A stretch of 58,171 bases of DNA from Enterococcus mundtii (GCF_003957375.1 NZ_CP025472.1:1-58171), one strand, 5' to 3'; positions 34,798 to 45,720 are shown, counted from the first letter of the stretch. Notes: generated by a model from the sequence alone, not told the origin. Program-made: numbers and translations.

Positions 34798-35373
34798 CTA
34801 AACACTTTCTTCTATTTGTTTCTTTATTCTGTAAAGCGTACTTCGACTGAAACCGGTTATGGATTCAACTTCTTTATATGATTTACCTGAAATGAGAAGT
34901 TCATAGGCATGCTGTTTCTTTGGAGTGATTGTAGCTTTCGGACGTCCTTCTTTAAAGTTCGGATTATTCTTTTTAGCAAATATTTTTCCTTCTTGGGTAC
35001 GTTCAACAATCATGTCACGTTCCATTTCAGCAACACTCAACAAGGTACGAACGATCATTCTCCCCATCGAAGTATTTTCAATCGATCCTAAATTCAAAAC
35101 CTTAATTGTAACGTTATCATCGAGTAGAGGCTCAATGATTTCTAATGCCTCCCGTGTATTACGAGCGAATCGATCAAGTTTAGTAACGACAATCTCATCT
35201 CCAGGTTTCAGACTATCCAACAACTGATTAAACTTTGGCCGATCTCGTTTTGTACCTGTAAATTTTTCAGAAAAAATATTTTTCTTCTCAACACCGTTCT
35301 CAAGTAGCTGCTGAATCTGTTCCATTGTACTTTGAGAAGCAGTTGAAACACGTGCATAGCCATATTTTGTCAT
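34798..35373 (-). CDS. Serine recombinase (Pin/resolvase family)
   Basis: A 191-aa protein: MTKYGYARVSTASQSTMEQI with catalytic Ser, VVTKLDRFARNTREALEII, SVAEMERDMIVERTQEGK, and a C-terminal helix-turn-helix (KSYKEVESITGFSRSTLYRI). It follows fic by 15 bases. This fic-resolvase pair is common on Lactobacillales plasmids, where the pair supports multimer resolution and stability. Confidence 0.93.
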   Translation of the reverse strand: MTKYGYARVSTASQSTMEQIQQLLENGVEKKNIFSEKFTGTKRDRPKFNQLLDSLKPGDEIVVTKLDRFARNTREALEIIEPLLDDNVTIKVLNLGSIENTSMGRMIVRTLLSVAEMERDMIVERTQEGKIFAKKNNPNFKEGRPKATITPKKQHAYELLISGKSYKEVESITGFSRSTLYRIKKQIEESV

Positions 35374-35388
35374 TTAATCCACCTGCTC

Positions 35389-35992
35389 TTACAAATCATC
35401 TATCGTATACTCAGAGTATCCTTCATAAAAATAGCTAATATCAATTCCTTTCATATATAACTCACGATCGTCAATCTTATCAGTCAGGGCGTTAGAAATC
35501 AGATAGCGTATTTCCAAGTCGTTTATTGGACTGCGCTCCATTGCAGAAAGGTAGTCTGCTTTATCGATCAAGTTCCAATCAACAACTTTTTGCAATTCTT
35601 CCTTTAATATGAGATCCAGCCAAATTCTAGTACTGCGTCCATTTCCTTCGCGAAAAGGGTGAGCAATATTCATCTCCACGTATTTCTTAATAATCTCTTC
35701 AAAAGAAGTTTGTGGCATCTGATCAATATGCTTTAACGATTGCTCCAGATACATAACCGGCGCAAAACGAAAATTTCCTTTTGCAATATTAACCGTCCGA
35801 ATTTTTCCTGCAAAGTCATAAATTTCTGAAAAGAGAAAATCATGAATTTCAGATAAGCCTTTAAACGTGCCGACTTCGATTTCATTAATTTTTCCAGAAT
35901 CATATAATTTTTGCTTTTTGCTTACTGAGTTTCTCTTCAGCCTTGGCCAACTCAACCTGATTCGTTAAACCCAATTTATTCTCTAAAATCAT
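35389..35992 (-). pseudogene. Fic-family AMP transferase (toxin-like), split by an apparent small indel
   Basis: The full Fic motif [20 protein letters not shown] is present, along with [16 protein letters not shown]. The true N-terminus ([20 protein letters not shown]) lies in another frame. A length change in the forward T5 run at 35908-35912 (T4, or two more) joins them through KQKAKLYDSG. The enzyme would be about 200 aa and transfer AMP to proteins. An antitoxin is not obvious next to it. It forms a unit with the resolvase downstream. Confidence 0.85.
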
Positions 35993-35999
35993 GGAAAAT

Positions 36000-36276
36000 C
36001 CCTTAACTTTTTGACATAAGTTTATGAAACACTATAAATCCTATTATATCGCGAATTTAACCATGTGTCAAAAACTATTAAGTTTCTGACTCTTCAGAAG
36101 AATTATTTTGAAAAACAGCGAATATGTCGCTTAACTGAACAGTTTCTTTTTTGATGAGTTTCGAGAAAAAATAATTTTTTAATTATGTGCATTCAAAAAG
36201 ATTATCCAGAAAACAATTTAATTAGAACAATGATTCATTGACACAAAACATAATGAAGTCGTCCAAACAAAACTTA
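36000..36276. other. Gene-free stretch upstream of fic
   Basis: Between the fic start and the WxL operon terminator I see no ORF with a ribosome site. AT-rich, probably contains the fic promoter. Confidence 0.4.
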
Positions 36277-36318
36277 TAAAAAAGAGTGTCCAGAAAATAA
36301 TTTTCTGAACACTTTTTT
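36277..36318 (-). terminator. Terminator of the WxL operon
   Basis: AGTGTTCAGAAAAT pairs with ATTTTCTGGACACT, with T-rich tails on both strands, 25 bases after the last operon gene. Confidence 0.85.
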
Positions 36319-36343
36319 ACAATGACCTAATGCTAGGCTCACT

Positions 36344-36691
36344 CTATACGACATGAAATACTAGTGAGTGATTGGTCTCCGCACTTAACTCATTGCCACA
36401 AAGTTCTTTAAGGTACGTGCGATAATCTGTTTCAACGAGTCGCAGAATCTCTTGCGTCGAAAAATCGTCATACCGAATCAGTTCTGCAATGAGTGTTAGT
36501 TTTGCATCGATACCCAGGACTTCAGGAAGTGTCTCCCAAAAGTTGTCTGGCGAGACCTCACTCGTCAATTGATTCAGTCGTTCGAATTGTTGCACCAGAT
36601 ACTCCTCCAGTTCCCTGGTCTCTCTTTTAGCTTGTGTCACGGTGTCTTGAAACTGACGCATATATTCGTCCTTCATTAGAGGTGTTTCCAT
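36344..36691 (-). CDS. Small acidic helical protein at the end of the WxL operon
   Basis: A 115-aa protein (METPLMKDEYMRQFQDTVTQ; SPDNFWETLPEVLGIDAKLT), predicted helical with no signal peptide, so it stays inside the cell. AAAGGAG precedes its ATG 73 bases after the giant WxL gene. It is not a known part of csc clusters. No family recognised. Confidence 0.6.
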   Translation of the reverse strand: METPLMKDEYMRQFQDTVTQAKRETRELEEYLVQQFERLNQLTSEVSPDNFWETLPEVLGIDAKLTLIAELIRYDDFSTQEILRLVETDYRTYLKELCGNELSAETNHSLVFHVV

Positions 36692-36764
36692 CCTACCCGC
36701 TCCTTTCTCGTCTTCATCCGTTCTAAGTGTAAAAGAGGAAAAATCTTACGCTCTGTTCCTATTT

Positions 36765-39700
36765 TTAATTGTCAGGAACGGCGCTAAGTTCCCACGTCAA
36801 GGTTGTTTCATAGCGAGTGGCTTCAGGGTTTGCGCCTTTTGGCACATCTAAAGCCACACTTTTATTAGCCGTTTCTTGATCGCCAAACCGATAGATCCAG
36901 GTACCAGTCCCTTCCGTTCCTTGGGCCATTAACAGAATCCGTCGGTTTCCTGGAACCAGTGCCAATGGATTGGTTTGTTGGAATTCCGGTGCACTGCCGC
37001 CTTGGGCGGTCGCCAGTTGCTGGTTTGTCAGGCGCAAACGCGCCCCGTTCAATTCTCGATTATTGGTTGAGGTAAATGGATTATTTTGTGTCACAGCAAG
37101 CTGCCAGCCATTGCGATCATTTTCTGGTCGCCGATCGCTGATTTGAACATAGTTTGGCCGTTCTTCTGTCTCATTGACCGTCCCATCTTCATTCAATAAT
37201 CGCTGCGGTTGCGCATAATAGGTTTGATCAGTTACTGAAATGCCTTGCGTACCAAATTGTAACTGTGAGACAAAATCAATACTTAACCTTCCCTGATCTT
37301 CAGGAAGCTGTGGTTTGTTTTCTGGATTGATTTCTGTTTCTGGATCTAATGGATCCACAGGTGAAACAGGTCGCAGGTCCTGGACCATTAAAACCGTTGC
37401 TTCATCAAACAATTTATCACGAAAAGAAAGCGGTGATTTTGGATTGATATTCCCTTGTTCATCATTCGTTATAGGCGGATTCATAACCCCTGAAGCTGCA
37501 GCAGATCCCTCACGGTCTTTTAAGAACACTTGAATTTTATCGTCTTCTTGTAATATTCGATCACTTAAGTCTAATGTGAAGGTGCCATCATTTTCAACAA
37601 CTACATTTTCTGTATTTATCGGTTCGTCATTATGGGTAGCAGTAACCGTTACTTCTTTGTTTTCCGTGAAACCTTGAATCGTTGTACTATCATTTGAAAC
37701 CACAGAAGAAGAAAACTTCGCTGGTGTTGGCGGAATGATGGGAAAGACTTCTACTGTATCTGTTAAGATAATATTTTCATATCCTTGTGTTAACTCTCCA
37801 GAAGTTAAGCGAACGTCTTTAATTTTGACCTTATCTCCTTTTTGTAGGTACTCTTCTAACTCTACTTCAAATAATCCAGCACGTGGTTCTTCGCCATAGA
37901 TACTGATGCCTGGTTCTTCATTTGAGTGTCCCACAGTTTTAGCAGTATGTTCTGTTTTCGTTCCATTAGCACGTTCAACTTCTACAATGACTGTAGCTTC
38001 CCCCTCCCAAGCAGAACGGCTTTCTTCTAATCCAACTGGAATGCTGATATGTCCATGAATCTTTTTGTCGGCATTTGTTGGGACCCTGAGTTCATCTGCA
38101 ATTGCCCACCGGGCATTATTTGAACTTAATCTAGAATATGTTGTCAATCCTGTGGTACCAAAAGTCCCAGTATTTAATACGTCTGGTTGACTAGTGGCTC
38201 CTAAAGTATTGAAATTTGTCCCAGAGAAAGAAAAATCTAAAGTTGGAAAATTCAAATCTGGATCACCGTCTAAGTTTGACCCATTTTTCCAGACTGCTAG
38301 ATCACTATTTAATGCCTTTAAACTAGATCCGCTTGCGACATTAAATAGATTTCCTCCTCCAGATCGATTATTTCTGAAGTCCATAAATAAAGGATTGTCA
38401 AATTCTACATCTAGCACACCTGCTCTAAATACTCCACCATTTGCAGTAGCAGTACGAGAGCTAGCATGAAAATACCCACTATTCGTCGTTGCAATTTCTC
38501 CTGCACTATTTTCCATATCAATAGCTGGCCCATTTTCAGCAATTACCCGCACCTCAGCACCTTTACCTGACACATTAAAACTACCCCCACCAGATGTATA
38601 ATGTATCCCTATATTTCCTCCTGAGGTAACATTTCCATCATGAGGAATGCCGTTACCTTTATTATAAACATTAAATTTTGCTCCTTCCTTCAGATTGACT
38701 ACATTATTCCCCCCAAACATCCTAATTGTGGGAGCATCACCTCCATTTTTTGAAATATTCATTTCTGCATGTTCTAGCTGAAAGATATAATCTCCAAATG
38801 TTCTGAATCTGAGTGTAGCAAATTGGCCATTTGAGCTTTCAGTACTCAAATTTATTTTACTGCCTGATTCAATTAAAAACTCACTACCTTTACTTAAAAG
38901 AGTTAGTGCAGAAGCACTTTGAGAGTTTATATCCATCAATGAATTGTCATGAATTTTTATTGTTCCTCCTGAACTAGTCTCATTTCTTTCACCTAAGAAG
39001 AAACCTGCTGAATCAAGATGCCCTGAGACAACTGTATCTACATATACCTTAGAATTTGATGCCACTTCAAAAAGAGTAGCACTCCCTGCTTGCTCAATTC
39101 CATTCGCCTCTCTAGTTGATACGGAAATTTCTGATTTTTCAAGTACTTTTATTTTATTTTCAGATCCCGAATTAAAAAGCCTCTTTTAGAGCCACTTTCT
39201 ATCGTAACATCAATTGTAGAAGCATTACCTACTTCTACTAAAGCTGTACTTCCTTCAACCCTAATTGCGTTATTTCCCATGTCACTTACGGCAGATGATC
39301 CACTTGTTGTTCTTACAGATAACTTAGAGCCATCATTGACTGAAATTTTAGGACGCGCGTTATTATTCCCAATTTGGATATTCTCTGTCGTTCCCATCCC
39401 TGCACCTATAATGGCCATTTCACTCTGATTACTTAAAGAAAGCAACGCATCTGTTCCTTGCAAAATTATTCCTTGTGAAGCCCCCGTATCTGTCATAACT
39501 AACTGACTATCGTCTAAAAGAATTTGTGGACTTGTACCCTGTAAATAAATCCCTCGTCCTGTTATAGAACTCATTTCCAAGATAGTATTATTTAAATAGA
39601 AAGAGGAATAATTACCTAATATATTAATCCTAGGTCCTGTCGTAGTATCTATTTCTACCTCTGAATTAGTAAATTTTATTATTGGATTATTTCCCGAGAA

Positions 39701-41367
39701 ATTCATACCAGTACCACTGTTAGATTTTACTTTTATACTAGCTCCATTATTAGATTCAACTCTGATATTCTCCCCATTCATATTAATACCTGATCCAGTA
39801 TCAGTATTCACTACTAGTTCAGAGTTATTAATCTCTAGAATAGAATTCGGTCCAATCATATTGATACCTCTTTTGAGCCCCACTACTGATATATCAATTT
39901 TAGATTTTTCATTAATTATGATGCTACTATTTTGGCCACTCAACGATAGTGCTAAATTGCTTGTGTTTGTAACAGAACTTCCAGATCCGGCTGCTACAAC
40001 AAAAAAGAAGAGTAGTTTTTCACATTAATTAATGGTGAATCACCTCGGAAATCAACTGCTAGGCTAGTTCCGACCGTTGTAGTGATTATTAAGCTTGATC
40101 CATTTTCTACAACAATCTTTGGACTTGATACAGTGGCAGAAGAAAAGAAGACCGTTGCATTCCCTCGACTAATAGTGACCTCTGCTTGATTTGTTGCTAC
40201 GACTTCTTTTGCTACGATGAAAGTTTGTGCAGAAGCTGTACGTGTGAAGTTTGATACGCCACCTGTAAAATGAATGTTTCCTTCAGGAAGAGAAGCTAAT
40301 CGCATGGTATTCGCATTCACCTCGGTAATGTTTTCTAATTCAACCGTCCAATTTTTACTGCTTTCTACCGTTGCGTTGATCAATGGTGTTGTGCCAACTT
40401 TTGTAAGTCTTGTATTTTCAATTCGAAAAACACTTGGTTCCACTACTTCTGCTAGTTGAAAATAAAAGCCATTTATGCCAAATGTTAAGGTATATCCGTT
40501 TCCTTGGATAAGTAACGGACGATCAACAGTTAGAACATTTGCTGTAGCCTCCGTCAGATTGGCTTGAACGGAAATGATCCCAATATCAGGATTGCCAACT
40601 GCTTCTCTAAATTGCGCCATCGTAGTGACTTCTGCCGTCTCACCATCAAAGACTGTCGACTCCTCTGTTGCCTCATCGGTCTCTTCCTCATCTTTTTGTT
40701 GCTCCTGCGGCGCTTCTGCCACAGGCTCACGTACGTCTTCTGCCGGTTGTTGATTCTCTTGCTCTTCTTCTATTCCATTTTCTTCTTCTTTTAAATCCTC
40801 TTGTCCTGCTGAATCCTCATCGGAAGATTCTGTTTCTTCGACCGGAACTTCCTCACTAGTCTCTTCTGGTTCTTGCACCTCAATAGTCGCTGTCGCACCT
40901 TCCACAGCGACTTCATAATTTCCTATCGAGTCAAATACTACTGGAAGGACAAAGGTATTTCGTACACGTTCGGTCTGGATTATCCATTCATGAGAGTACG
41001 TTCCTTGTTTTGCAGTAAGACCCGCTGGCAACTGCTCTTTTAGTAGTTTCGCCTCGTTAGGTAAGGTGACTCGTGCTTCTGACACTTCTTGGTCAGAAAA
41101 GAAAAGCACTTTTATTGGTTCTTCGATCGTTCCGTTCATACGCGATTGTGTAAAGAAAAACCGTGGTTCACTTGTTTCTCCTTCTTCTAAATAATTTTTT
41201 ATGCTCGGAAGTTCCAATGGTTCCAGATCTTCTTCTGTCTCATGTATAGGTACCTCAACCGTTTCTGCATAAATCATGCTTACCGGCAGGAAGAGTACGT
41301 GCAGAACTACTAAAGTCGCACTTAGAAGCACCCTCGTTTTTCTCCAGGTCATCGTCATCAAACGCAC
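36765..41367 (-). pseudogene. Giant WxL-domain surface protein (CscC-type), split by two apparent 1-nt frameshifts
   Basis: Three frames join into about 1534 aa when one A is added at each of the runs 40001-40006 and 39174-39178 (joins NYSSFFVVAAG and KRGFFNSGSEN). Order: signal peptide (VLLSATLVVLHVLFLPVSM), Glu/Pro-rich region to about 240, a long repetitive beta-helix-like domain (NNARPKISVNDGS-type turns), Ig-like modules, and a C-terminal WxL domain with motifs NGWQLAV and TLTWELSAVPDN. WxL domains bind the cell wall without covalent link. It partners the DUF916 protein encoded upstream. Confidence 0.88.
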
Positions 41368-41373
41368 TCCTTT

Positions 41374-42435
41374 CTACTTCTCTGATTCATTTTCACGCAC
41401 CTTCTTCTTCTGAACCATCAGATAAATCACTAAGGCTAGTAAAAGCAGAATTAGAATCATCGTCCCAATCATCCACCAGTTGATACTCGTATCAATCGTG
41501 ACGTCTTCTCGGTTAAAGCTGCGGGCTTCGTCGGCTTCAATCGTAAACCCCCGTTCCCACGACCATTCTTCTTCTCCTGAAGTAGCTTTTAGTTTTAACA
41601 CATAGTCGCCTGCTTGGAAACGATCCCCTTCTAACGAGATTGGAAAATTGAAGTTTGAGTTTGGCGCCATCTGCATCATTTCTTCATTCGCTGTGTAGAG
41701 CACCTCGTCTTCTCCTGCACGTTGAACCGTGGCTTCGACAGCCAGTTGATTCACAAAAGCGGGTGTAAAGTTTTGTAGGTTCGCACTGATCACATTACGG
41801 TAGTTCAATTGATCCGCAAACACATCGTTCAGCTCTAAATCTGGCTGAACCGAATTGCGCGTATTACTGACCACGACGCCTACGACGTAGGCAAACTCAT
41901 TTTGGATTGCCACGCCCTCTTCTTCACTTGTCGGTTCTTCTTCTGCTTCTCTGACTTCCTTGATGCGTAAGCCGCCGGCTAGAAATCCCTCAAAAGAAGC
42001 CGCCGGCATACGTAAAGCGACCTCGACTGTTTTCGTTTCATTACCAGCTAAGTCAATCACTTCAGAAGCCTCAATCAACCCATCCACTGAATAAGGTAAC
42101 GTTGGATCGGGTTTCTCCGCATCTTTTCCGTATTCCACCACTCCATGAACATTCGTATAGGCGGTGTGGGGAGTAATTTGAACTTGGATAGGTTCACTAC
42201 TGGCGTTTTGTAGTTTTAATGACAACCTTTCGGTTTCCCCAGCAGCCAGATTCAAATCAAAGTAACTACTCGAACCTTCCACCTGGCTCTCAGGAAATTC
42301 TGGCGTCACATAAAAATTTAAGGTCCCCTCCTCGGCATGTCCGATCACGGGCACGAAAAGTATGACCAGTGTAAAGAGCATCAATAGCCAGCGAATCCCG
42401 TTGTTCAATGGTCTCAATCGTATTTGTTTATTCAT
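41374..42435 (-). CDS. DUF916/DUF3324 WxL-associated membrane protein (CscA-type)
   Basis: A 353-aa protein: signal peptide (RWLLMLFTLVILFVPVIGHA), DUF916 domain at about 30-150 (LNFYVTPEFPESQVEGSSSY), DUF3324 domain at about 170-310, C-terminal membrane helix (WWMIGTMILILLLLALVIYL) and basic tail. Proteins of this type hold WxL proteins at the surface. GGAAGGAATC fits this ATG rather than one 48 bases upstream. Six bases separate it from the giant WxL gene. Confidence 0.9.
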   Translation of the reverse strand: MNKQIRLRPLNNGIRWLLMLFTLVILFVPVIGHAEEGTLNFYVTPEFPESQVEGSSSYFDLNLAAGETERLSLKLQNASSEPIQVQITPHTAYTNVHGVVEYGKDAEKPDPTLPYSVDGLIEASEVIDLAGNETKTVEVALRMPAASFEGFLAGGLRIKEVREAEEEPTSEEEGVAIQNEFAYVVGVVVSNTRNSVQPDLELNDVFADQLNYRNVISANLQNFTPAFVNQLAVEATVQRAGEDEVLYTANEEMMQMAPNSNFNFPISLEGDRFQAGDYVLKLKATSGEEEWSWERGFTIEADEARSFNREDVTIDTSINWWMIGTMILILLLLALVIYLMVQKKKVRENESEK

Positions 42436-42454
42436 CGCATGATTCCTTCCTTTT

Positions 42455-42489
42455 AAAAAAAACAGCGCTACAAATAGCTGCAACGCTGT
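42455..42489 (-). terminator. Intra-operon terminator after the small WxL gene
   Basis: ACAGCG...CGCTGT forms an imperfect hairpin with an inner GCAGCT/AGC stem, followed by eight Ts on the minus strand, directly before the DUF916 ribosome site. Partial termination would make more small WxL protein than downstream products. Confidence 0.65.
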
Positions 42490-42517
42490 CGAGAGTCAAT
42501 TCATCTGTTCAGAAGGC

Positions 42518-43381
42518 TTATACACCTGCTGGTTGTTCAGTATCCTCTGGCTTTTCCTCTTCTTTATCATCATCACCGGCAGGTGGTTGATTTCCTGGAG
42601 TAGTAGTCAATTCCCATGTCAGAGTTGATTTATAGGTTGTCGCATCTTTGGCGGTTGACCCTGGGATCGATAAGCGAATCGCGTTGTTTTCGACTACCTC
42701 TTTTTGAGGATCCGCAAATTGAGCATTCAATTCCGCTTGATTCCCCCATACAACGGAAGAAGCACCCGCACCTTTATCTTTTTCAGCGGTCATCACAGAT
42801 TGTGCCGCACCGTTAGGAATCAGTTTCAATCCGTCTGCATGTGCCGTTGGAGCATTAGCGGCAGTTGACCCTTCGTATTGAATACGAGAACCCACTAATT
42901 CAATCTCCGCTCCGGTCAATGTTTTATTAAGAGTTTCAGATTCAAAAGCACTTAAGCTTAATTTTAGATCCCAGCCAGCATTGCTTCCTCGTAAGTCTTG
43001 GACTTGGGCAAAGCTGACATAAGGAACATGCGTTGGCCCATCTGCGACTGGATTCTTTAGTTTCTGTGTTTCAGCTACCATGTTATATGTTTGATTTTGA
43101 TTCGAGATAATTTGTGTACCGAAGTTCATGGTCGCAGCTTTCATAATAGACAAAGGACCCGTCGTTCCCGGTACCTCAGGAGCAATCTCGACATCTGGCG
43201 CTCCTGGACCCGTTTCAGGTGGAATGACTTCTAGCGGTCCATCATCTTCTCCAGCCGGTCGAAATTCGATTTTCCCCTCGGTTGTCACCTTCCTTACTTC
43301 ATCGGCAAAAACAGCTGAAGAGCCTCCTACTAATACAGTGGTTGATAGTGCGACAATTGTTGCTAAACGGATTAATTTCAT
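42518..43381 (-). CDS. WxL-domain cell-wall protein (CscB-type)
   Basis: A 287-aa secreted protein: signal peptide (TIVALSTTVLVGGSSAVFA), Pro/Glu-rich linker, then a WxL domain with both motifs (AGWDLKLSLSAF and STLTWELTTTPGN) and a short acidic tail. WxL proteins attach to peptidoglycan by charge and shape. Its ATG overlaps the upstream LPXTG gene's stop (ATGA), so translation is coupled. Confidence 0.92.
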   Translation of the reverse strand: MKLIRLATIVALSTTVLVGGSSAVFADEVRKVTTEGKIEFRPAGEDDGPLEVIPPETGPGAPDVEIAPEVPGTTGPLSIMKAATMNFGTQIISNQNQTYNMVAETQKLKNPVADGPTHVPYVSFAQVQDLRGSNAGWDLKLSLSAFESETLNKTLTGAEIELVGSRIQYEGSTAANAPTAHADGLKLIPNGAAQSVMTAEKDKGAGASSVVWGNQAELNAQFADPQKEVVENNAIRLSIPGSTAKDATTYKSTLTWELTTTPGNQPPAGDDDKEEEKPEDTEQPAGV

Positions 43382-43730
43382 TGAATAAGTCCTACTTTTT
43401 TGTTAGTTTCTATGTGTGCTTGTTTCTTTTGTTTCCAGATAAAGAAAACCAAACTAAGCATTAGGAGCCCTAGCCCGATCAGCCAATGATTGGTGATCGT
43501 ATTGGTCTTGGGCAATGCGCCTTCTGGTTTGGCTATTTCAGTGACTGGTGGTTCTTTGATGCTTTCAGGTGGTGTGGGATCTGGGGCCCCGATGGCACGT
43601 AAGTGCCCGTAAAACGAATTGATCCTTCGGTTTCTACTTGTTGGACTTCTTTCGCACTCACTGAAGTCAGTGAAAAGAAAAAGAAGAATACCAGTACGCC
43701 CATCAAAGTGAATTGTTTCTTCCTAATCAT
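43378..43730 (-). pseudogene. Small LPXTG protein of the WxL cluster (CscD-type), apparent 1-nt frameshift
   Basis: The first frame gives a signal peptide (FTLMGVLVFFFFFSLTSVSA) and EVQQVETEGSIRFTGTYVP. After one G is restored in GGGGCCCC near 43583-43590 it continues APDPTPPESIKEPPVTE, the sorting signal LPKTN, a membrane helix (HWLIGLGLLMLSLVFFIW) and tail KQKKQ. About 117 aa, normal for CscD. It opens the four-gene csc-type operon, and a sortase could anchor it. Confidence 0.85.
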
Positions 43731-43778
43731 GTCCCTCCCCCTTGATTTTTCTCAAAACTCTTCGTTTTTAAGGAGACG

Positions 43779-43811
43779 AAAAAAAAGACATCCGATCGCA
43801 TCAGATGTCTT
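43779..43811 (-). terminator. Terminator in the WxL operon leader or end of upstream transcript
   Basis: AGACATC pairs with GATGTCT around an 11-base loop, followed by eight Ts on the minus strand, 49 bases before the first operon start. No gene lies upstream on this strand for several hundred bases, so attenuation of the operon is plausible. Confidence 0.6.
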
Positions 43812-43819
43812 GAAAAAGT

Positions 43820-44200
43820 GATTAAATTAGGTTTCCTATTAAAGAAGATAAATAACATATTATCATTATCAAAAACGAAGGTTTTCGAGAATAAACATGC
43901 AAGAATAATCCTATAAGGACATTTCTTACTTTAGCAATAATAACATGTTGAATCTTTTTAAAAAAAACAATTTTTTCATATGGTAGTGAAAAAATTGTTT
44001 TTATCTTTTATATCTATTATATTCACTCATTATTTTGTAGAAATTTTACTATCTTCTATCAGTTTCCTTAGCAAGTCTAAGTAAATTCAGCTAACTAATT
44101 ATTATTTGATTCAAAAGAAATATAATTATCAACTAAAAAAAGTTATTGAAAACGCATTCTTTATCGTGTTATAATAAAATTGAATAACATAATAAAAGGA
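43820..44200. other. Gene-free AT-rich divergent region
   Basis: No ORF of note. It must hold the promoters of the WxL operon (minus) and the secreted orphan (plus). A short hairpin of TTTTTTC/GAAAAAA type near 43965-44000 could be chance in AT-rich DNA. Confidence 0.4.
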
Positions 44201-44209
44201 GGCAGAATC

Positions 44210-44749
44210 ATGAAAAAACTAGTTTTCTCACTTGTTTGTCTGTTAAGTTTCTTATCATTAGGTCTATTAGGACCAAAAATTCAAGCAAGCGAAATACTGA
44301 CTGAAAACACAAATTTGATCGCAGATATCCCAATCAATAATCCACGTATTATGGCGTCTGTTAACACGAATAATGATTATCACTCTATGCTATTCTTAAA
44401 TCAGACAAGATATGCTGGTTGGTATTATCCAACAATGCAAGAGCAGAGAGAACAATGGTATGATCAAATCGTTTTTGAAAAATCACCTCGAGGAGTATAC
44501 ATTCGCGTGTTACAATCAAAAGGAAATAATAACAGATTATACTTTAATATTTCTAATAGAGGATATGTTTATTTAGATATAAAAGAGAACGCTAGAGAGT
44601 TTTCTGTAACTAAGCTACCACCAACAAGTAATTTATATTATGATACCTACAGAGTAACAGATCTATCTACAAACCAGTCATTGGGAATTTATAATAATTA
44701 TATTACTATCGGTTCAGGTACTATTCCAAGAAACTGGATTTTTGTTTGA
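44210..44749 (+). CDS. Secreted orphan protein, unknown
   Basis: A 179-aa protein with signal peptide (MKKLVFSLVCLLSFLSLGLL, cleavage after QAS) and a mature part of about 150 aa that is rich in Tyr, Asn and Arg (RYAGWYYPTMQEQREQWYDQ; RLYFNISNRGYVYLDIKEN). AAGGAGG precedes this ATG. The beta-rich pattern suggests a small extracellular domain; I recognise no family. Divergent from the WxL operon. Confidence 0.7.
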   Translation: MKKLVFSLVCLLSFLSLGLLGPKIQASEILTENTNLIADIPINNPRIMASVNTNNDYHSMLFLNQTRYAGWYYPTMQEQREQWYDQIVFEKSPRGVYIRVLQSKGNNNRLYFNISNRGYVYLDIKENAREFSVTKLPPTSNLYYDTYRVTDLSTNQSLGIYNNYITIGSGTIPRNWIFV

Positions 44750-44820
44750 ATAACTCAAAATAAATATTAGAGATTTATTTTTATTTAGTATTATTTTTAA
44801 CTTTGATTCTATAATATCTG

Positions 44821-44863
44821 GTGTTGGTGGAAAACAATTTTGTTTTTTGCTAACACTATTTTT
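44821..44863 (+). terminator. Probable terminator of the secreted orphan
   Basis: GTGTT...AACAC with an inner AAAACA/TGTTTT stem, followed by ATTTTT on the plus strand. From here to about 45190 I see no gene. Confidence 0.5.
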
Positions 44864-45190
44864 CTGTGAACAAAAATGGAAAAAGAGATATTCAAATTTA
44901 TGGAATTAGGTTATTTAAAACCACCGCTCTAAAAAAAGATTAACTACATAGATGCCTTGATTTTACCTCTTGCTATACAAATTCTGGGATTTAATGAAAG
45001 AAAAGGTATTTCTTTGTAAATAATGTGGTACTACTTTCTCAGTTAAATTTCTTTCAACTTGAAACGAAAAATCATGTCAGAATTAACGATCAATGAATTA
45101 TTTTTAATTCCTCGTTTTGCTTCTTGATCATGAAATAATCTTTAAATATATCCAATGAATTGTAAATAATATTACTTGGTGTAACGTAAA

Positions 45191-45703
45191 TTAACTAAGT
45201 ATTCTTTTTTTGGTGAGCAACCTAAGATACTTTGGAAAAATTGCTTTCGTATATCTATTTTGTAATTTAAGTGTTAATTCAATTTCAAAATGCCAGGTAC
45301 TAATTTCTGCCAGTTGATTTTCAAATCTCAAAACATAATCTGAAATATTACAAAGTTTTTTATTACTTTGGATATATTCTTTTTCTAAGACAACATATTT
45401 GCTATATAGTAATTCTCGAATTCTTACCACCCTTTCCTTCAGATTAGACTCAATCATTTCGATCATCTCTTTTGGATTTATGTTCCGTAACAGTCTCTCA
45501 AGACTTGGTGAAGGGGCGCAGGCACAAGGGTAGTTGTTATCATCGAATATGTTTTTTTGAATCCTCGGAGTAGCTGGAATCCCAACTTTTTCTCGTAAAT
45601 TTTTATACTCTGATAGAAATATACTGAATTTTTCTTTGGTGGTTTCCCATTCTATATCCACATCCTTGGGCAATTGATATTTGGTCACATCAAAAAGTTC
45701 CAT
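45191..45703 (-). CDS. Hypothetical helical protein (170 aa)
   Basis: Starts MELFDVTKYQLPKDVDIEWE; this ATG has GGAGGG upstream, while the longer frame begins inside the preceding terminator. It contains a Cys-rich turn (NYPCACAPSPSLERLLR) and long helices. The opening loosely recalls ArpU-type phage regulators, but the rest does not fit well. It follows fic on the same strand across a terminator. Confidence 0.5.
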   Translation of the reverse strand: MELFDVTKYQLPKDVDIEWETTKEKFSIFLSEYKNLREKVGIPATPRIQKNIFDDNNYPCACAPSPSLERLLRNINPKEMIEMIESNLKERVVRIRELLYSKYVVLEKEYIQSNKKLCNISDYVLRFENQLAEISTWHFEIELTLKLQNRYTKAIFPKYLRLLTKKRILS

Positions 45704-45720
45704 TCGTCCCTCCATAATAC

